From positions 2,356,001-2,420,000 of the forward strand of contig NZ_JARUBM010000002.1 in NCBI RefSeq assembly GCF_029626175.1: 64,000 bases of DNA, given 5' to 3'. Position numbers and translations under genes: made by a program. Below are positions 20,238 through 28,824 of the stretch, piece after piece. The stretch's first letter is position 1. Each line of letters opens with the position of its first letter. This DNA is from Micromonospora sp. WMMD1082 (lineage in GTDB: Bacteria > Actinomycetota > Actinomycetes > Mycobacteriales > Micromonosporaceae). The notes under the pieces were generated by a model, which worked only from the letters and a program-made list of their open reading frames with translations, was not told where the DNA came from and did not search any database.

Positions 20238-21238
20238 CGGACCCTCACCCTCGGGTCGATCAGGCTGTAGGAGAGGTCCACGATCAGGTTCACCAACACG
20301 TAGACCACCGCGATGATCATGATGAAGCCCATCAGGACCGGGTAGTCGCGCTGGCTGATGGCGTCGGCCAGGAAGGCGCCGATCCCGCTGAACGCGAAGA
20401 CGGTCTCGGTGAGCACCGCACCGGAGAGCAGGCCACCGGTGAGCAGACCGATCGAGGTCGCCACCGGGAGCATCGCGTTGCGCAGCACGTGCCGGCGGCG
20501 GACCACGTTCTCGGTGAGGCCCTTGGCCTCGGCGGTACGCACGAAGTCCTCGTTGAGCACCTCCAGCACGCTGGCCCGGGTGATCCGGACGATGATCGCG
20601 AGCGGGATGCTGGCCAGCGCCATGCCCGGCAGGATCAGGTGCCAGAGCGCGTCTGCGGCGGCGTCCCACTCCCGGGTCATCAGCCCGTCCAGCACGAAGA
20701 AGTTGGTGATCCGGGTGGCGCCGAGCGTCGGGTCCTGCCGGCCGCTGGAGGGGAACAGGCCCAGGTTCTCCGAGAAGATCGCCTTGAGGATGTACGCCAG
20801 GAAGAAGACCGGGATGCAGATGCCGATCAGCGAGCCGCCGACCGACAGGTGATCCAGCCACCGGCCGCGCCGCCGGGCGGCGAGGTAGCCCAGCGGGATG
20901 CCGATGCCGATCGCGATCACCAGCGCGGTGACGGTCAGCTCGACGGTGCCGGGGAAGCGCTGGAGGAACTCGGTGGTGACCTCACGCTTGGTCGAGATCG
21001 ACGTGCCCAGGTCGAGGCGGGCCATCCGCCGGACGAACCGGCCGTACTGGACCAGGATCGGCTCGTCCAGGCCGAGATTGCGGCGGATCGCGGCGCGCAT
21101 CTCGGGTGTGCCCCGCTCGCCGAGGATGGCGGTCTCGGGGCCGCCGGGCAATCGGCGGAGCCAGATGAACAGCAGGATGGAGAGCCCGAACAGCGTGGGT
21201 ATCAACTGCAGCAGGCGTCTGACGATGAACCGGAACAC
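20234..21238 (-). CDS. dppB: Peptide ABC transporter permease (DppB type)
   Basis: 334 aa. It starts with the characteristic MFRFIVRRLLQLIPTLFG helix and contains the large periplasmic loop LPGGPE...LGLDEPILVQYGRF and the EAA-like segment VVRRRHVLRNAMLPV...AVLTETVFAFSGIG. Pairs with the DppC-type permease to form the channel. A strong hairpin lies between it and the upstream binding-protein gene. Confidence 0.92.
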   Translation of the reverse strand: MFRFIVRRLLQLIPTLFGLSILLFIWLRRLPGGPETAILGERGTPEMRAAIRRNLGLDEPILVQYGRFVRRMARLDLGTSISTKREVTTEFLQRFPGTVELTVTALVIAIGIGIPLGYLAARRRGRWLDHLSVGGSLIGICIPVFFLAYILKAIFSENLGLFPSSGRQDPTLGATRITNFFVLDGLMTREWDAAADALWHLILPGMALASIPLAIIVRITRASVLEVLNEDFVRTAEAKGLTENVVRRRHVLRNAMLPVATSIGLLTGGLLSGAVLTETVFAFSGIGAFLADAISQRDYPVLMGFIMIIAVVYVLVNLIVDLSYSLIDPRVRVR

Positions 21239-21263
21239 GGCGGCCTCGAAGGGTGCTGAGGAT

Positions 21264-21298
21264 CGTGGGCGGGCGCTGTGGTACAGCGCCCGCCCACG
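21264..21298 (-). terminator. Intercistronic hairpin between dppA and dppB
   Basis: CGTGGGCGGGCGCTGT and ACAGCGCCCGCCCACG form a perfect 16-bp stem with a 3-base loop, in the 74-bp gap after dppA. It is probably a partial terminator or 3' stabiliser that keeps binding-protein mRNA in excess over permease mRNA. Confidence 0.8.
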
Positions 21299-21312
21299 GT
21301 CTGTGCGTCAGA

Positions 21313-22974
21313 TCAGGACTTGAACTCGGCGGTGGAGAACCGCTCGTCGGTGAGCGGGCTCGCCTGGACCCCGGTCACGTCCTTGCCGAACACGATGGCC
21401 GGCGGCGAGTGCGAGATCGGCACACCGGGCAGGAAGCTCATGATGTCGGCGTTCAGCTCCTTGTAGAGCGCCACCTTGGCCGCCTGGTCCGCGGTGGAGT
21501 CCGCCTGCTTGAACTTCTCGAACAGGGCGGGGTTGTTGAAGCCCCACTCGTCCTTCTGCCGGTCGAAGAACGTACCGATGAAGTTGTAGCCGTCGCCGTA
21601 GTCGCCGGTCCACCCGAGGAAGTGCAGGTCGTGCTTGTTACCGGAGGTGGTGGCGTTCAGGTAGTCCGGGCTCCACTTCAGCGGGATCGCCTCGATCTTG
21701 ATGCCGGCTGCCTGGAGATCCGCCGAGACCAGCTCGAACAGGTCCTTCGGGTTCGGCATGTAGGGCCGGGTGACCTCGGTCGGGTAGTGGAACCGCAGGG
21801 TCAGGTCCGCCGCGCCGGCCTCGGCCAGCAGCGACTTCGCCTTCTCGACGTCGTACTCGTACTTGGTGACGTCGCCGTTCCAGCCCTCGACGGTGTCGGG
21901 GAAGAAGTTCACCGCGACCTGGGCGCCCGGGGGCAGCTTCGAGTCGACCAGGGCCTGCCGGTTGACCGCGTGGGCGAGCGCCTGCCGGACCTTCAGGTCG
22001 GCCAGCTTCGGGTTCCCCTTCTGGTTGATGGCCAGGTAGAGGATGTTGAAGGCCGGGCGGGTCAGGACGTTGAAGCCCTCGTTCTTCAGCGGCTCGACGT
22101 CAGCCGGGCCGACCAGGTCGTAGCCCTGGATGCCGCCGGAGCGCAGCTCCTGCTTGCGGGCGTTCTCGTCCGAGATGGTCTTGAAGATGAGGCTCTTCAG
22201 CTTGGCCTTGTCGCCCCAGTAGTCCTCGTTGCGCTCCAGGGTCAGCGTCTTGTTCGGGACGTCCCAGGACTTGAACTTGAACGGACCGGTACCGGTCGGG
22301 TGCTCGGTCGCGTACACCGGGTACTTGATGTCGTCCGCGCTACCCGAGACGTTGCTGGCGTCGTGCTCCTCCAGCGCCTTCGGGCTGTGGATGGAGAAGG
22401 ACGGCAGCATCAGGGCGGCCGGGATCTTGCTGGAGACCCGGCTGAAGGCCAGGCTGACCGTGGTGGGGTCGGTGGCCGTGCAGGACTTGAAGAGGCTCTC
22501 GCCGAGCGTCTCGTCCTCGTTGGCGGCGAAGCCACCCATGATGTCCTGCCAGTACGCGGTCACGTCCGGGCTCTGCATGAGGCCCTTGGCGTTGTACCAG
22601 CGGTCGAAGTTGACGCAGACGGCGTCGGCGTTGAAGTCGGTGCCGTCGTGGAACTTCACGCCGGAACGCAGCTTGAACGTCCACGTCGTGCCCGCGGCGT
22701 CCGGCTCCCAGGACTCGGCGAGGCCGGGGCTGACCTTGGTGCCACCCTCCTCGGGGCGGACCAGCGTCTCGAACACCTGACGGGCCACGCGCAGCGACTC
22801 ACCATCGCTGGCGAAGCTGGGGTCGAGCACCTTCGGGTCTCCGGCAACGCCGAAGACGAGGGTGTCATTGCTACTACCGCCGGAACCTTCGCGGTCGCTC
22901 TCGGCACAGCCTGCTACCGCGAGGGCCGCGGCCGCCACGGCCGCGATAGCGACCTTCGGCCTGGATGCACGCAT
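21313..22974 (-). CDS. dppA: Peptide-binding lipoprotein of ABC transporter (SBP family 5)
   Basis: 553 aa. The signal peptide ends in the lipobox AVAGC (about 19-23). The mature protein follows the family 5 solute-binding pattern: DTLVFGVAGDPKVLDPSF, SWEPDAAGTTWTFKLRSGVKFHDG, then FNILYLAINQKGNP...VRQALAHAVNRQALV. It captures peptides outside and delivers them to DppBC. The ATG has GAGGTG 7 bases upstream. First gene of the operon. Family members bind diverse peptides or metal complexes, so the ligand is uncertain. Confidence 0.92.
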   Translation of the reverse strand: MRASRPKVAIAAVAAAALAVAGCAESDREGSGGSSNDTLVFGVAGDPKVLDPSFASDGESLRVARQVFETLVRPEEGGTKVSPGLAESWEPDAAGTTWTFKLRSGVKFHDGTDFNADAVCVNFDRWYNAKGLMQSPDVTAYWQDIMGGFAANEDETLGESLFKSCTATDPTTVSLAFSRVSSKIPAALMLPSFSIHSPKALEEHDASNVSGSADDIKYPVYATEHPTGTGPFKFKSWDVPNKTLTLERNEDYWGDKAKLKSLIFKTISDENARKQELRSGGIQGYDLVGPADVEPLKNEGFNVLTRPAFNILYLAINQKGNPKLADLKVRQALAHAVNRQALVDSKLPPGAQVAVNFFPDTVEGWNGDVTKYEYDVEKAKSLLAEAGAADLTLRFHYPTEVTRPYMPNPKDLFELVSADLQAAGIKIEAIPLKWSPDYLNATTSGNKHDLHFLGWTGDYGDGYNFIGTFFDRQKDEWGFNNPALFEKFKQADSTADQAAKVALYKELNADIMSFLPGVPISHSPPAIVFGKDVTGVQASPLTDERFSTAEFKS

Positions 22975-23280
22975 GGTGCTTCACCTCGTCCTAGGGGGTA
23001 CGGACAACGTGGTGACAGGGTCACCGATGGCGGTGACCTTAGCTCCCGTTCGGACCGCCCGGAAACGGCGCGGGAAGCTCTTGGTACCGGATCGTGTCCT
23101 TAGTGCCTGGCCCCCGTAACGCGGGTCATCTGGCTCTGGGACAAACCGCCCCAATCGCCCGCATAATCGATACCATTCTGTTACATCGATTGAACGGTCG
23201 ATCACGCCACTGTCATACCCACCGGCGGTCGCGGCCGCCTCGGTTTGACGGTGACGTCCACGGTGGCGTTCACGCCGCCG
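22975..23280. promoter_or_regulatory. 306-bp promoter region upstream of dppA
   Basis: No gene. Close to the dppA start are three copies of the GGTGAC/GTCACC half-site: GGTGACAGGGTCACC at 23011-23025, overlapping GGTCACC...GGTGACC at 23019-23038. They could be an operator or an mRNA hairpin in the leader. A more AT-rich patch at 23160-23210 (gattaccattctgttacatcg-like) may be the promoter. The regulator is unknown. Confidence 0.4.
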
Positions 23281-23874
23281 CTACACCGCACGGCGGCCCT
23301 CGAATGCTCGGCCCAGGGTGATCTCGTCGGCGTACTCCAGGTCACCGCCGACCGGCAGCCCGCTGGCCAGCCGGGTCACGGCGATGCCCATCGGCTTCAC
23401 CATCAGCGCGAGGTAGGTCGCCGTCGCCTCGCCCTCGGTGTTCGGGTCGGTGGCCAGGATCAGCTCGCGGATCGCACCCCCGCCGAGGCGGGCCAGCAGC
23501 TCCCGGATGCGCAGGTTGTCCGGGCCGATGCCCTCCAACGGGTTGATCGCCCCGCCGAGCACGTGGTAGCGCCCACGGAACTCACCCGTCCGCTCGATCG
23601 CGACCACGTCCTTCGGCTCCTCGACCACGCAGATCACCTCGTCGGTGCGGCGCGGGTCGCGGCAGATCCGGCACTGGTCGGACTCGGCGACGTTGTAGCA
23701 ACTGGTGCAGAAGCGCACCAGTTCCTTGACCTTCCGCAGTGCCCCGGCCAGCCGTTCGACGTCGGCCGGGTCGGCGGAGAGCACGTGGAAGGCGATCCGC
23801 TGGGCGCTCTTCGGGCCCACGCCCGGCAGCCGTCCCAACTCGTCGATCAGATCCTGGATGGCGCCCTCGTACAT
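23281..23874 (-). CDS. recR: Recombination mediator RecR
   Basis: 197 aa. A helix-hairpin-helix [15 protein letters not shown], the zinc motif [16 protein letters not shown], and the Toprim domain with [12 protein letters not shown] and [14 protein letters not shown] are all present. RecR with RecO/RecF loads RecA at gapped DNA. Normal family length. It follows ybaB by 8 bases in the common dnaX-ybaB-recR order. Confidence 0.97.
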   Translation of the reverse strand: MYEGAIQDLIDELGRLPGVGPKSAQRIAFHVLSADPADVERLAGALRKVKELVRFCTSCYNVAESDQCRICRDPRRTDEVICVVEEPKDVVAIERTGEFRGRYHVLGGAINPLEGIGPDNLRIRELLARLGGGAIRELILATDPNTEGEATATYLALMVKPMGIAVTRLASGLPVGGDLEYADEITLGRAFEGRRAV

Positions 23875-23882
23875 CTGCGGGC

Positions 23883-24215
23883 TCAGAACCCGGGCAGGCC
23901 GAGGCCGCCCATCCCGCCCGCGACCGGGCCCATCTTCTGCTCGGTCAGCTCACGGGCCGCCTCGGCAGCGTTGTGCAGCGCGGCGACGACCAGGTCCTCC
24001 AGGGTCTCCACGTCGTCCGGGTCGACCGCCTTCGGGTCGATCTTGATGCCCTTGACCTCGCCGGCACCCGAGACCGTCGCGGTGACCAGACCGCCGCCGG
24101 CGGTGCCGGTCACCTCGGCCTCGGCCAACTCGGCCTGCGCCGTGGCGATCTGCTGCTGCATCTTCTGCGCCTGCTTCAGCATCTGCTGCATGTTCGGCTG
24201 TCCACCAGGCCGCAC
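23883..24215 (-). CDS. Nucleoid-associated protein, YbaB/EbfC family
   Basis: 110 aa. The N-terminal coiled-coil starts [20 protein letters not shown]; the core has [18 protein letters not shown] and [17 protein letters not shown]. The protein binds DNA as a dimer. It lies in the conserved dnaX-ybaB-recR block, though a 182-bp gap with a strong inverted repeat separates it from dnaX. The C-terminus is Gly-rich, which is common in actinobacterial members. Confidence 0.94.
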   Translation of the reverse strand: MRPGGQPNMQQMLKQAQKMQQQIATAQAELAEAEVTGTAGGGLVTATVSGAGEVKGIKIDPKAVDPDDVETLEDLVVAALHNAAEAARELTEQKMGPVAGGMGGLGLPGF

Positions 24216-24293
24216 GATGACTCCCTCGACTCGCCTCGCCCATCTACCGCGCCCACCCTAACGCCCCCCACCGACTCCCCTCTGCTGCGCAGG

Positions 24294-24354
24294 GTTGATC
24301 ATGAAGTTGTTGTCGCGACACGCCGGGCGGGGCGACAACAACTTCATGATCGAC
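24294..24354. repeat. 23-bp inverted repeat element between dnaX and ybaB
   Basis: Two 23-base arms, the left starting GTTGATCATGAAGTTG and the right its reverse complement with one T/C difference that still allows a G-U pair, enclose a 15-base loop. It lies between genes of the same strand and is AT-richer than its surroundings. A terminator or a dispersed palindromic element is possible. Confidence 0.75.
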
Positions 24355-24397
24355 GCTGGGTGTGTGGGGTGGGGAGGAGGGGGAGGGGGTGGGTGGG

Positions 24398-27300
24398 TTA
24401 GTCGGGGATTTTTTCGGCGCTGCCGAAGGCTTCGCGGAGGAGGCGTACCGCCTGTTCCTCGCTGGACTCGCGGGCGGTCTTCTCGTCGATGATCTCGTCG
24501 AGCGGCTCGTCACCCGGGTCGAACCCCTCGTAGGTCGGGGTGGCGGCCGGCTCGCCGCCGCGACGTCCCGCGCCGCCGCGCACCGGGCCGTCAAAGTCCG
24601 GGTCGTACGGCGGCTCACCGGCGAACTCGACGTCCGCGGTCTGCCGGCTCGCCTGGGCGGTACGCGCACCCCGCCCGGCCGCCGCCGCCCGCGCCGCCGC
24701 GATCGCGCTGCTCACCGGCGCGCCACCGGTGCCGCCAGTGCCACCGGCGCTGCCGTTGCCGTTGGTCGCCCGGGCCTGCCGGGGCGGGACGGATGCCCTG
24801 GCCCCGCCCTGGGCGGCCGGTGAGCCACCCGGAACACCACCGCGACCCGCCGGGACACCGGACGCACCGGGCCCACCCGCCGGGGCACCGGACGCACCGG
24901 GTCGACCCGCCAGGCCGGCGGAAGCAGCAGGCCCATCCGCCGGGGCAGCCGGCCCACCCGCCGGGGCAGCGGGCCCACCCGCGAGGCCGGCGGAAGCAGC
25001 GGGGCCACCCGCCGGGGCACCGGACGCACCGGGCCCACCCGCCAGGCCGGCGGACCCACCTCCCGGGGCTGCGGAAGCAGCGGGTCCACCCATCGGGCCG
25101 GCGTTCCCGCCTGCCGGCGTGTTTCGCGCACCGGCCCGACCGGTCGCCGACGCGTCCGGAACCGGGGAGGCACCGGAGGACTCGCCGCCGGGGCGCGCCG
25201 CCTCCGGCCAGCCGTCATCCGGGTCGCCGGTCGCGGTGGCGGAAGAGGCCGGAGCGACGCCGCCGGGACGGGCCGGCTCGGGCCAGTCGTCCTCGGCGCC
25301 CTCTGCCGTGGCGGCGGAGGCGCCACCCGATCGATCGGCACCGGAACGACCCCGGGAGGCCCCGCCGGTGGACTGCACCGGGTCAGCGGCGGCCGGAGCG
25401 GGCGTGGCGCGGGGATGCCCGGGGGACATCCCGCCCCGCTCGCCCGCCACCTCGCACCGGATCTGCCAGCGCCCGCCCAACTCCTCGTAGAGCGCGTCGG
25501 TGAGCACCTGGGCGTGGTCGGACACCATCCGGGCCAGCACGGCCGACTTCACGGTCAGCACGAGGGTGTCACCGTCGAGGTCGCGTACGACCGCGTCCCG
25601 CATCAGCGCGGCGATCCGCTTGTTGGTCCGGTTGACCTTGCCGACCACCTCCGGCCAGACCCGGCGCACCGCGACCGCGTCCAACGCGCCCGGGGTCACC
25701 GCACCCGGGCGGGGCGGCTCCGGGGTCGCCGGATCAGGCATGACGGCGGCGGGCGGTACGGCCCGCCGGGACGTGGCCGCACCGCCGGGGGCGCCGTCCT
25801 CGCTCCCACCGGAGCGGCCCGAGAAGCCGCCACCCGGCCTGGCTGCGGCGGCCCCGTTCGCTCCGGCGCCCGTCTGGGCGGGACCGGTGGCACCGCCCTC
25901 CCCCGCGCCCGGACCGGCCGTCGACATCCCCCCGTCACGGCCAGCCGGTGCGGTCGCGCCAGCACGGCCGGCCACTGAGGTCACACCGTCACGGGTGGCC
26001 GGGGCGGTCACCCCGTCACGGGTCGTCGCCGACGTCACGCCGTCACGGGTGGCCGCTGAGGTCGCGGTGTCACGGGTCGTCGTCGACTTCGCGGTGTCAC
26101 GGGTAGCCGCTGAGGTCGCGGCGTCGCGGGTGGCCGGGGCGGTCACGCCGTCACGGGTCGTCGCCGACGTCGCGGCGTCGCGGGTGGGCGGTGCGGTCGT
26201 GGTGTTGGCGGCAGCCGGCGCGGCAGCGCCTGTCCCGGCCCGGGTCGCGGCGGCAGCCGCGGGCGCGGCGGGAGGTTGGGTGCGTACCGCCGCGGGGGTC
26301 GGAACGGGCGCGGAGTCGGCGGCGGCCGGCGGCCCGTCGGTGCCGGCGAGGGTGAGCCGGCGCTCCATGCGTTCGAGGCGCTGGAGCAGGCCGCCGGTGG
26401 AGTCATCGACGCCGGGCAGCAGCATCCGGGCGCAGATCAGTTCGAGCAGCAGTCGGGGCGCGGTGGTGCCGCGCATCTCCACCAGGCCGTCGTGCACGAT
26501 GTCGGCGCAGCGGGACAGGGTGCCCGGGCCGAGCTGCTGGGCATGAGCCGCCATCCGCTCGATCTGGTCGTCCGGCCCGTCGATGAGGCCCTTGGCGACG
26601 GCATCGGGCACCTGCTGGAGCACGATCAGATCGCGCAGGCGTTCCAGGAGGTCGGCGGCGAACCGGCGCGGGTCGTGCCCGGCCTCGGCCACGCGGTCAA
26701 CGGTGGCGTACGCGGCGGCGCCGTCCCCGGCCGCGAGGGCGTCGCACATCTCGTCGATCAGTGCCGCGTCGGTGACGCCGAGCAGCGCGGCGGCCCGGGC
26801 GTAGGTGACGCCGTCGGGGCCGGCGCCGGCGATGAGCTGGTCGAGCACGGAGAGGCTGTCCCGGGCGCTACCGCCACCGGCGCGCACCACGAGCGGGAAC
26901 ACCGCCGGCTCGACCTGCACCCCCTCGGCCTCGCAGAGCTGCTCCAGATAGGGCCGGAGCACCTTCGGCGGGATCAGCCGGAACGGGTAGTGGTGGGTCC
27001 GCGACTTGATCGTGCCGAGGACCTTCTCCGGTTCGGTGGTGGCGAAGATGAACTTGACGTACTCCGGGGGCTCCTCGACCAGCTTGAGCAGGGCGTTGAA
27101 GCCGGCCGACGAGACCATGTGCGCCTCGTCGATGACGTAGATCTTGAAGCGGCTGTTGGCCGGTGCGAAGAACGCCTTCTCGCGCAGCTCGCGGGCGTCG
27201 TCCACGCCGCCGTGGCTGGCCGCGTCGATCTCGATGACGTCGATCGAGCCCGCGCCGTCTCCGGCCAGCGACCGGCACGAGTCGCAGGTGCCGCAGGGCT

Positions 27301-27508
27301 CCGGGGTGGGGCCGTGCTCGCAGTTGAGCGAGCGGGCCAGGATGCGGGCGCTGGAGGTCTTGCCACAGCCACGCGGGCCGGAGAAGAGGTACGCGTGGTT
27401 GAGTCGCCCGCTGCGCAGCGCCTGCGACAGCGGCTCGGTGACGTGCTCCTGCCCGATAACCTCGGCGAAGGTACGCGGCCGGTACTTGCGGTAGAGCGCC
27501 AGTGCCAC
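24398..27508 (-). CDS. dnaX: DNA polymerase III subunit gamma/tau
   Basis: 1036 aa. The AAA+ clamp-loader module (about 1-360) carries Walker A GPRGCGKTS, four zinc cysteines (NCEHG..PCGTCDSC), Walker B VIDEAHM and the sensor-1 segment FATTEPEKV. It drives loading of the sliding clamp. The C-terminal half is very long and low-complexity: about ten 9-residue repeats of the type TRDGVTSAT (coding 25916-26185) and a Gly/Pro/Ala tract (24830-25110), with a short conserved part (VWPEVVGKVNRTNKRIAALM) between them. GTG 27508 is chosen because GAGGAGG lies before it and ALYRKYRPRTF follows. First gene of the dnaX-ybaB-recR group. Confidence 0.93.
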   Translation of the reverse strand: MALALYRKYRPRTFAEVIGQEHVTEPLSQALRSGRLNHAYLFSGPRGCGKTSSARILARSLNCEHGPTPEPCGTCDSCRSLAGDGAGSIDVIEIDAASHGGVDDARELREKAFFAPANSRFKIYVIDEAHMVSSAGFNALLKLVEEPPEYVKFIFATTEPEKVLGTIKSRTHHYPFRLIPPKVLRPYLEQLCEAEGVQVEPAVFPLVVRAGGGSARDSLSVLDQLIAGAGPDGVTYARAAALLGVTDAALIDEMCDALAAGDGAAAYATVDRVAEAGHDPRRFAADLLERLRDLIVLQQVPDAVAKGLIDGPDDQIERMAAHAQQLGPGTLSRCADIVHDGLVEMRGTTAPRLLLELICARMLLPGVDDSTGGLLQRLERMERRLTLAGTDGPPAAADSAPVPTPAAVRTQPPAAPAAAAATRAGTGAAAPAAANTTTAPPTRDAATSATTRDGVTAPATRDAATSAATRDTAKSTTTRDTATSAATRDGVTSATTRDGVTAPATRDGVTSVAGRAGATAPAGRDGGMSTAGPGAGEGGATGPAQTGAGANGAAAARPGGGFSGRSGGSEDGAPGGAATSRRAVPPAAVMPDPATPEPPRPGAVTPGALDAVAVRRVWPEVVGKVNRTNKRIAALMRDAVVRDLDGDTLVLTVKSAVLARMVSDHAQVLTDALYEELGGRWQIRCEVAGERGGMSPGHPRATPAPAAADPVQSTGGASRGRSGADRSGGASAATAEGAEDDWPEPARPGGVAPASSATATGDPDDGWPEAARPGGESSGASPVPDASATGRAGARNTPAGGNAGPMGGPAASAAPGGGSAGLAGGPGASGAPAGGPAASAGLAGGPAAPAGGPAAPADGPAASAGLAGRPGASGAPAGGPGASGVPAGRGGVPGGSPAAQGGARASVPPRQARATNGNGSAGGTGGTGGAPVSSAIAAARAAAAGRGARTAQASRQTADVEFAGEPPYDPDFDGPVRGGAGRRGGEPAATPTYEGFDPGDEPLDEIIDEKTARESSEEQAVRLLREAFGSAEKIPD

Positions 27509-27601
27509 GGCGTCCCGCCTCCTCTCGACCGCGCCATTGTCCGCCGCCTCGCCCCGCCTGACCACCCACCCCGCCGAGCCAGCGCTGGATGATCGACTCG
27601 G

Positions 27602-27652
27602 GTTGCGGCATGTCGGGCCATCCAGCCGCCCCGGATACCCCGAGATGCCGCA
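27602..27652. repeat. Inverted repeat upstream of dnaX
   Basis: GTTGCGGCATGTCGGG at the left and CCGAGATGCCGCAAC at the right form an imperfect stem of about 21 bp around a 9-base loop. It lies between the dnaX start and the SRP RNA gene and could terminate the SRP RNA (read leftward). Confidence 0.6.
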
Positions 27653-27678
27653 ACTGGGGAGCTCTCCGGAGACAGAAA

Positions 27679-27771
27679 GGCCTCCCGTGCACCCGGCAGA
27701 GCTCGCTTATCCTTGCTGCCTTCCGGCCCTGGGGAGGTTCACGAGATACCGCCGCACGGGAGGTGCCCCCA
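27679..27771 (-). ncRNA. ffs: Small signal recognition particle RNA (4.5S)
   Basis: On the minus strand the universal domain IV loop GGCCGGAAGGCAGCA is present, followed by AGGATAAGC. The ends pair: GGCACCTCCCGTGC at the 5' side and GCACGGGAGGCC at the 3' side. About 93 nt, the bacterial short form, with Ffh as partner in membrane protein targeting. The position just upstream of dnaX is common in actinobacteria. Ends are approximate by a few bases. Confidence 0.93.
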
Positions 27772-27846
27772 GCCTACCCGAGCCGTGGTGGATCTTCAGG
27801 GGGTGGTGGGGTGAGCGGCCCGGCGCAGACCTGTATCCTGTTCGGC

Positions 27847-27934
27847 GGAGGATTCGCCTAGAGGCCTAGGGCGCACGCTTGGAAAGCGTGTTGGGTTCAC
27901 ACCCTCACGAGTTCGAATCTCGTATCCTCCGCCA
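27847..27934 (+). tRNA. tRNA-Ser (anticodon GGA)
   Basis: 88 nt with encoded CCA. Acceptor GGAGGAT pairs with ATCCTCC, the anticodon arm is CACGCTTGGAAAGCGTG giving GGA (reads UCC/UCU), it has a long variable arm as in class II tRNAs, and a T arm with GTTCGAATC. Confidence 0.97.
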
Positions 27935-27951
27935 CCTCGGCAGCACACGAC

Positions 27952-27980
27952 AGGGCCGGTCCGCACACGGGACCGGCCCT
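27952..27980 (+). terminator. Terminator after tRNA-Ser(GGA)
   Basis: AGGGCCGGTCC and GGGACCGGCCCT form an 11-bp stem with a 6-base loop, 18 bases after the tRNA. Confidence 0.8.
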
Positions 27981-28083
27981 CGTCCGTCTCGACAGTCACG
28001 GTCGACATCAACGGTCACAGCGCGGTCGGTTCAGCGACGACGCCGCAGGCAGGCAGCATCAGACAAGCCGCAGGCACGCGGCA

Positions 28084-28443
28084 TCAGACGAGCCGGAGCG
28101 CCAGGGCGACGGCCACCGCGAGGGCGACGACGGCCAGCAGGATCCGCACCACCCGCAGACCGCGCCACCACGGCAGCAACCACAGCACCAGCCAGAGCGC
28201 GACGAAGGACAGGATGTACCCGGCCGCGACGCCGAGAACGCGTTCCTCGCAGCCGTCGACGGCGCGGACCGGCTCGCATACCGACGGGTACGGCCCACCG
28301 TCGCTCGCCAGCAACCCCGCACAGCAGGCCACCACCGGCGCTGCCACCAGCGTGCAGAGCGGCGTCAGGACGTAACCCGCCAGATCACGACGTCGATCCC
28401 ACCAACCGGAGCTCGGCGGCTCGGCGGCTCCAGCCTCTGACAT
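28084..28443 (-). CDS. Small integral membrane protein
   Basis: 119 aa with hydrophobic segments at about 22-45, 71-92 and 97-118. A hydrophilic loop has paired cysteines (VCEPVRAVDGCEERVLGV). The EERVLGV motif leading into helices resembles the 153-aa membrane protein at 4521-4982. Function not known. Its last codons lie in a 25-bp imperfect tandem duplication (28042-28091), which may have altered the C-terminus. Confidence 0.65.
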   Translation of the reverse strand: MSEAGAAEPPSSGWWDRRRDLAGYVLTPLCTLVAAPVVACCAGLLASDGGPYPSVCEPVRAVDGCEERVLGVAAGYILSFVALWLVLWLLPWWRGLRVVRILLAVVALAVAVALALRLV

Positions 28444-28508
28444 GGCGACGACGATAGAGCGACGAACAGCAATGCGCTGCCCCGCCCGCAGAGGCGCCGC
28501 TCCTCCGA

Positions 28509-28556
28509 GATCTTGGTACGAAAGCGCCCCCAGAGGGGCATCTCCGTACCAAGATC
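28509..28556. repeat. Nested inverted repeat GATCTTGGTACG
   Basis: GATCTTGGTACG and CGTACCAAGATC form a perfect 12-bp outer stem; an inner GCCCC/GGGGC stem encloses a 4-base loop. Total 48 bp in a region without a gene (28444-28619). It may be a terminator or a dispersed palindrome. Confidence 0.7.
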
Positions 28557-28619
28557 CTCACGGCCCGAGCACCGGGCACCGGGTTAGCGGACAGGCCGGC
28601 GTCGCGGCGATACTGGCGC

Positions 28620-28781
28620 ATGGGAGAACGTGCGCGGCGAGACGCTGTCGCACTGGCAGTCGGTCGAGCTGATCACGGTCGAGCTGATCAGGGAAGTGGC
28701 GGAGTCATGGCAGTGAACGACATCCGGGAACTGTCCGGCGCCCGGCGGCGCAAGAGCAGCCGCAGCAGCGGCAACGCCTGA
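28620..28781 (+). CDS. Possible small basic protein
   Basis: An open frame of 53 codons from ATG 28620. The first part is odd because it contains an exact 15-bp tandem repeat (cggtcgagctgatca twice, 28660-28690). The second part, from ATG 28707 (MAVNDIRELSGARRRK, ending RKSSRSSGNA), has strong high-GC third positions and could be a 24-aa product on its own. It lies just before the 36-bp repeat and the next gene. Speculative. Confidence 0.3.
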   Translation: MGERARRDAVALAVGRADHGRADQGSGGVMAVNDIRELSGARRRKSSRSSGNA

Positions 28782-28785
28782 CCAC

Positions 28786-28821
28786 CGTCGTACACATGTT
28801 CTATCCACAGGCTGTGGACGC
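28786..28821 (+). repeat. 36-bp repeated element, copy 2
   Basis: It matches the minus-strand copy at 6734-6769 in 34 of 36 positions. It contains TCGTACACATGTTCTA, an imperfect SOS-box-like palindrome (14 of 16 to TCGAAC-N4-GTTCGA), then TCCACAGGCTGTGGA, a palindrome apart from its central base. It ends three bases before the GTG of the next gene, so it probably controls that gene. Confidence 0.6.
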
Positions 28822-28824
28822 CGG

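Noticed and set aside
25916..26185. CRISPR array, because of regular 27-bp units
   Set aside because: Units are in frame in dnaX, coding for a 9-residue repeat without unique spacers.
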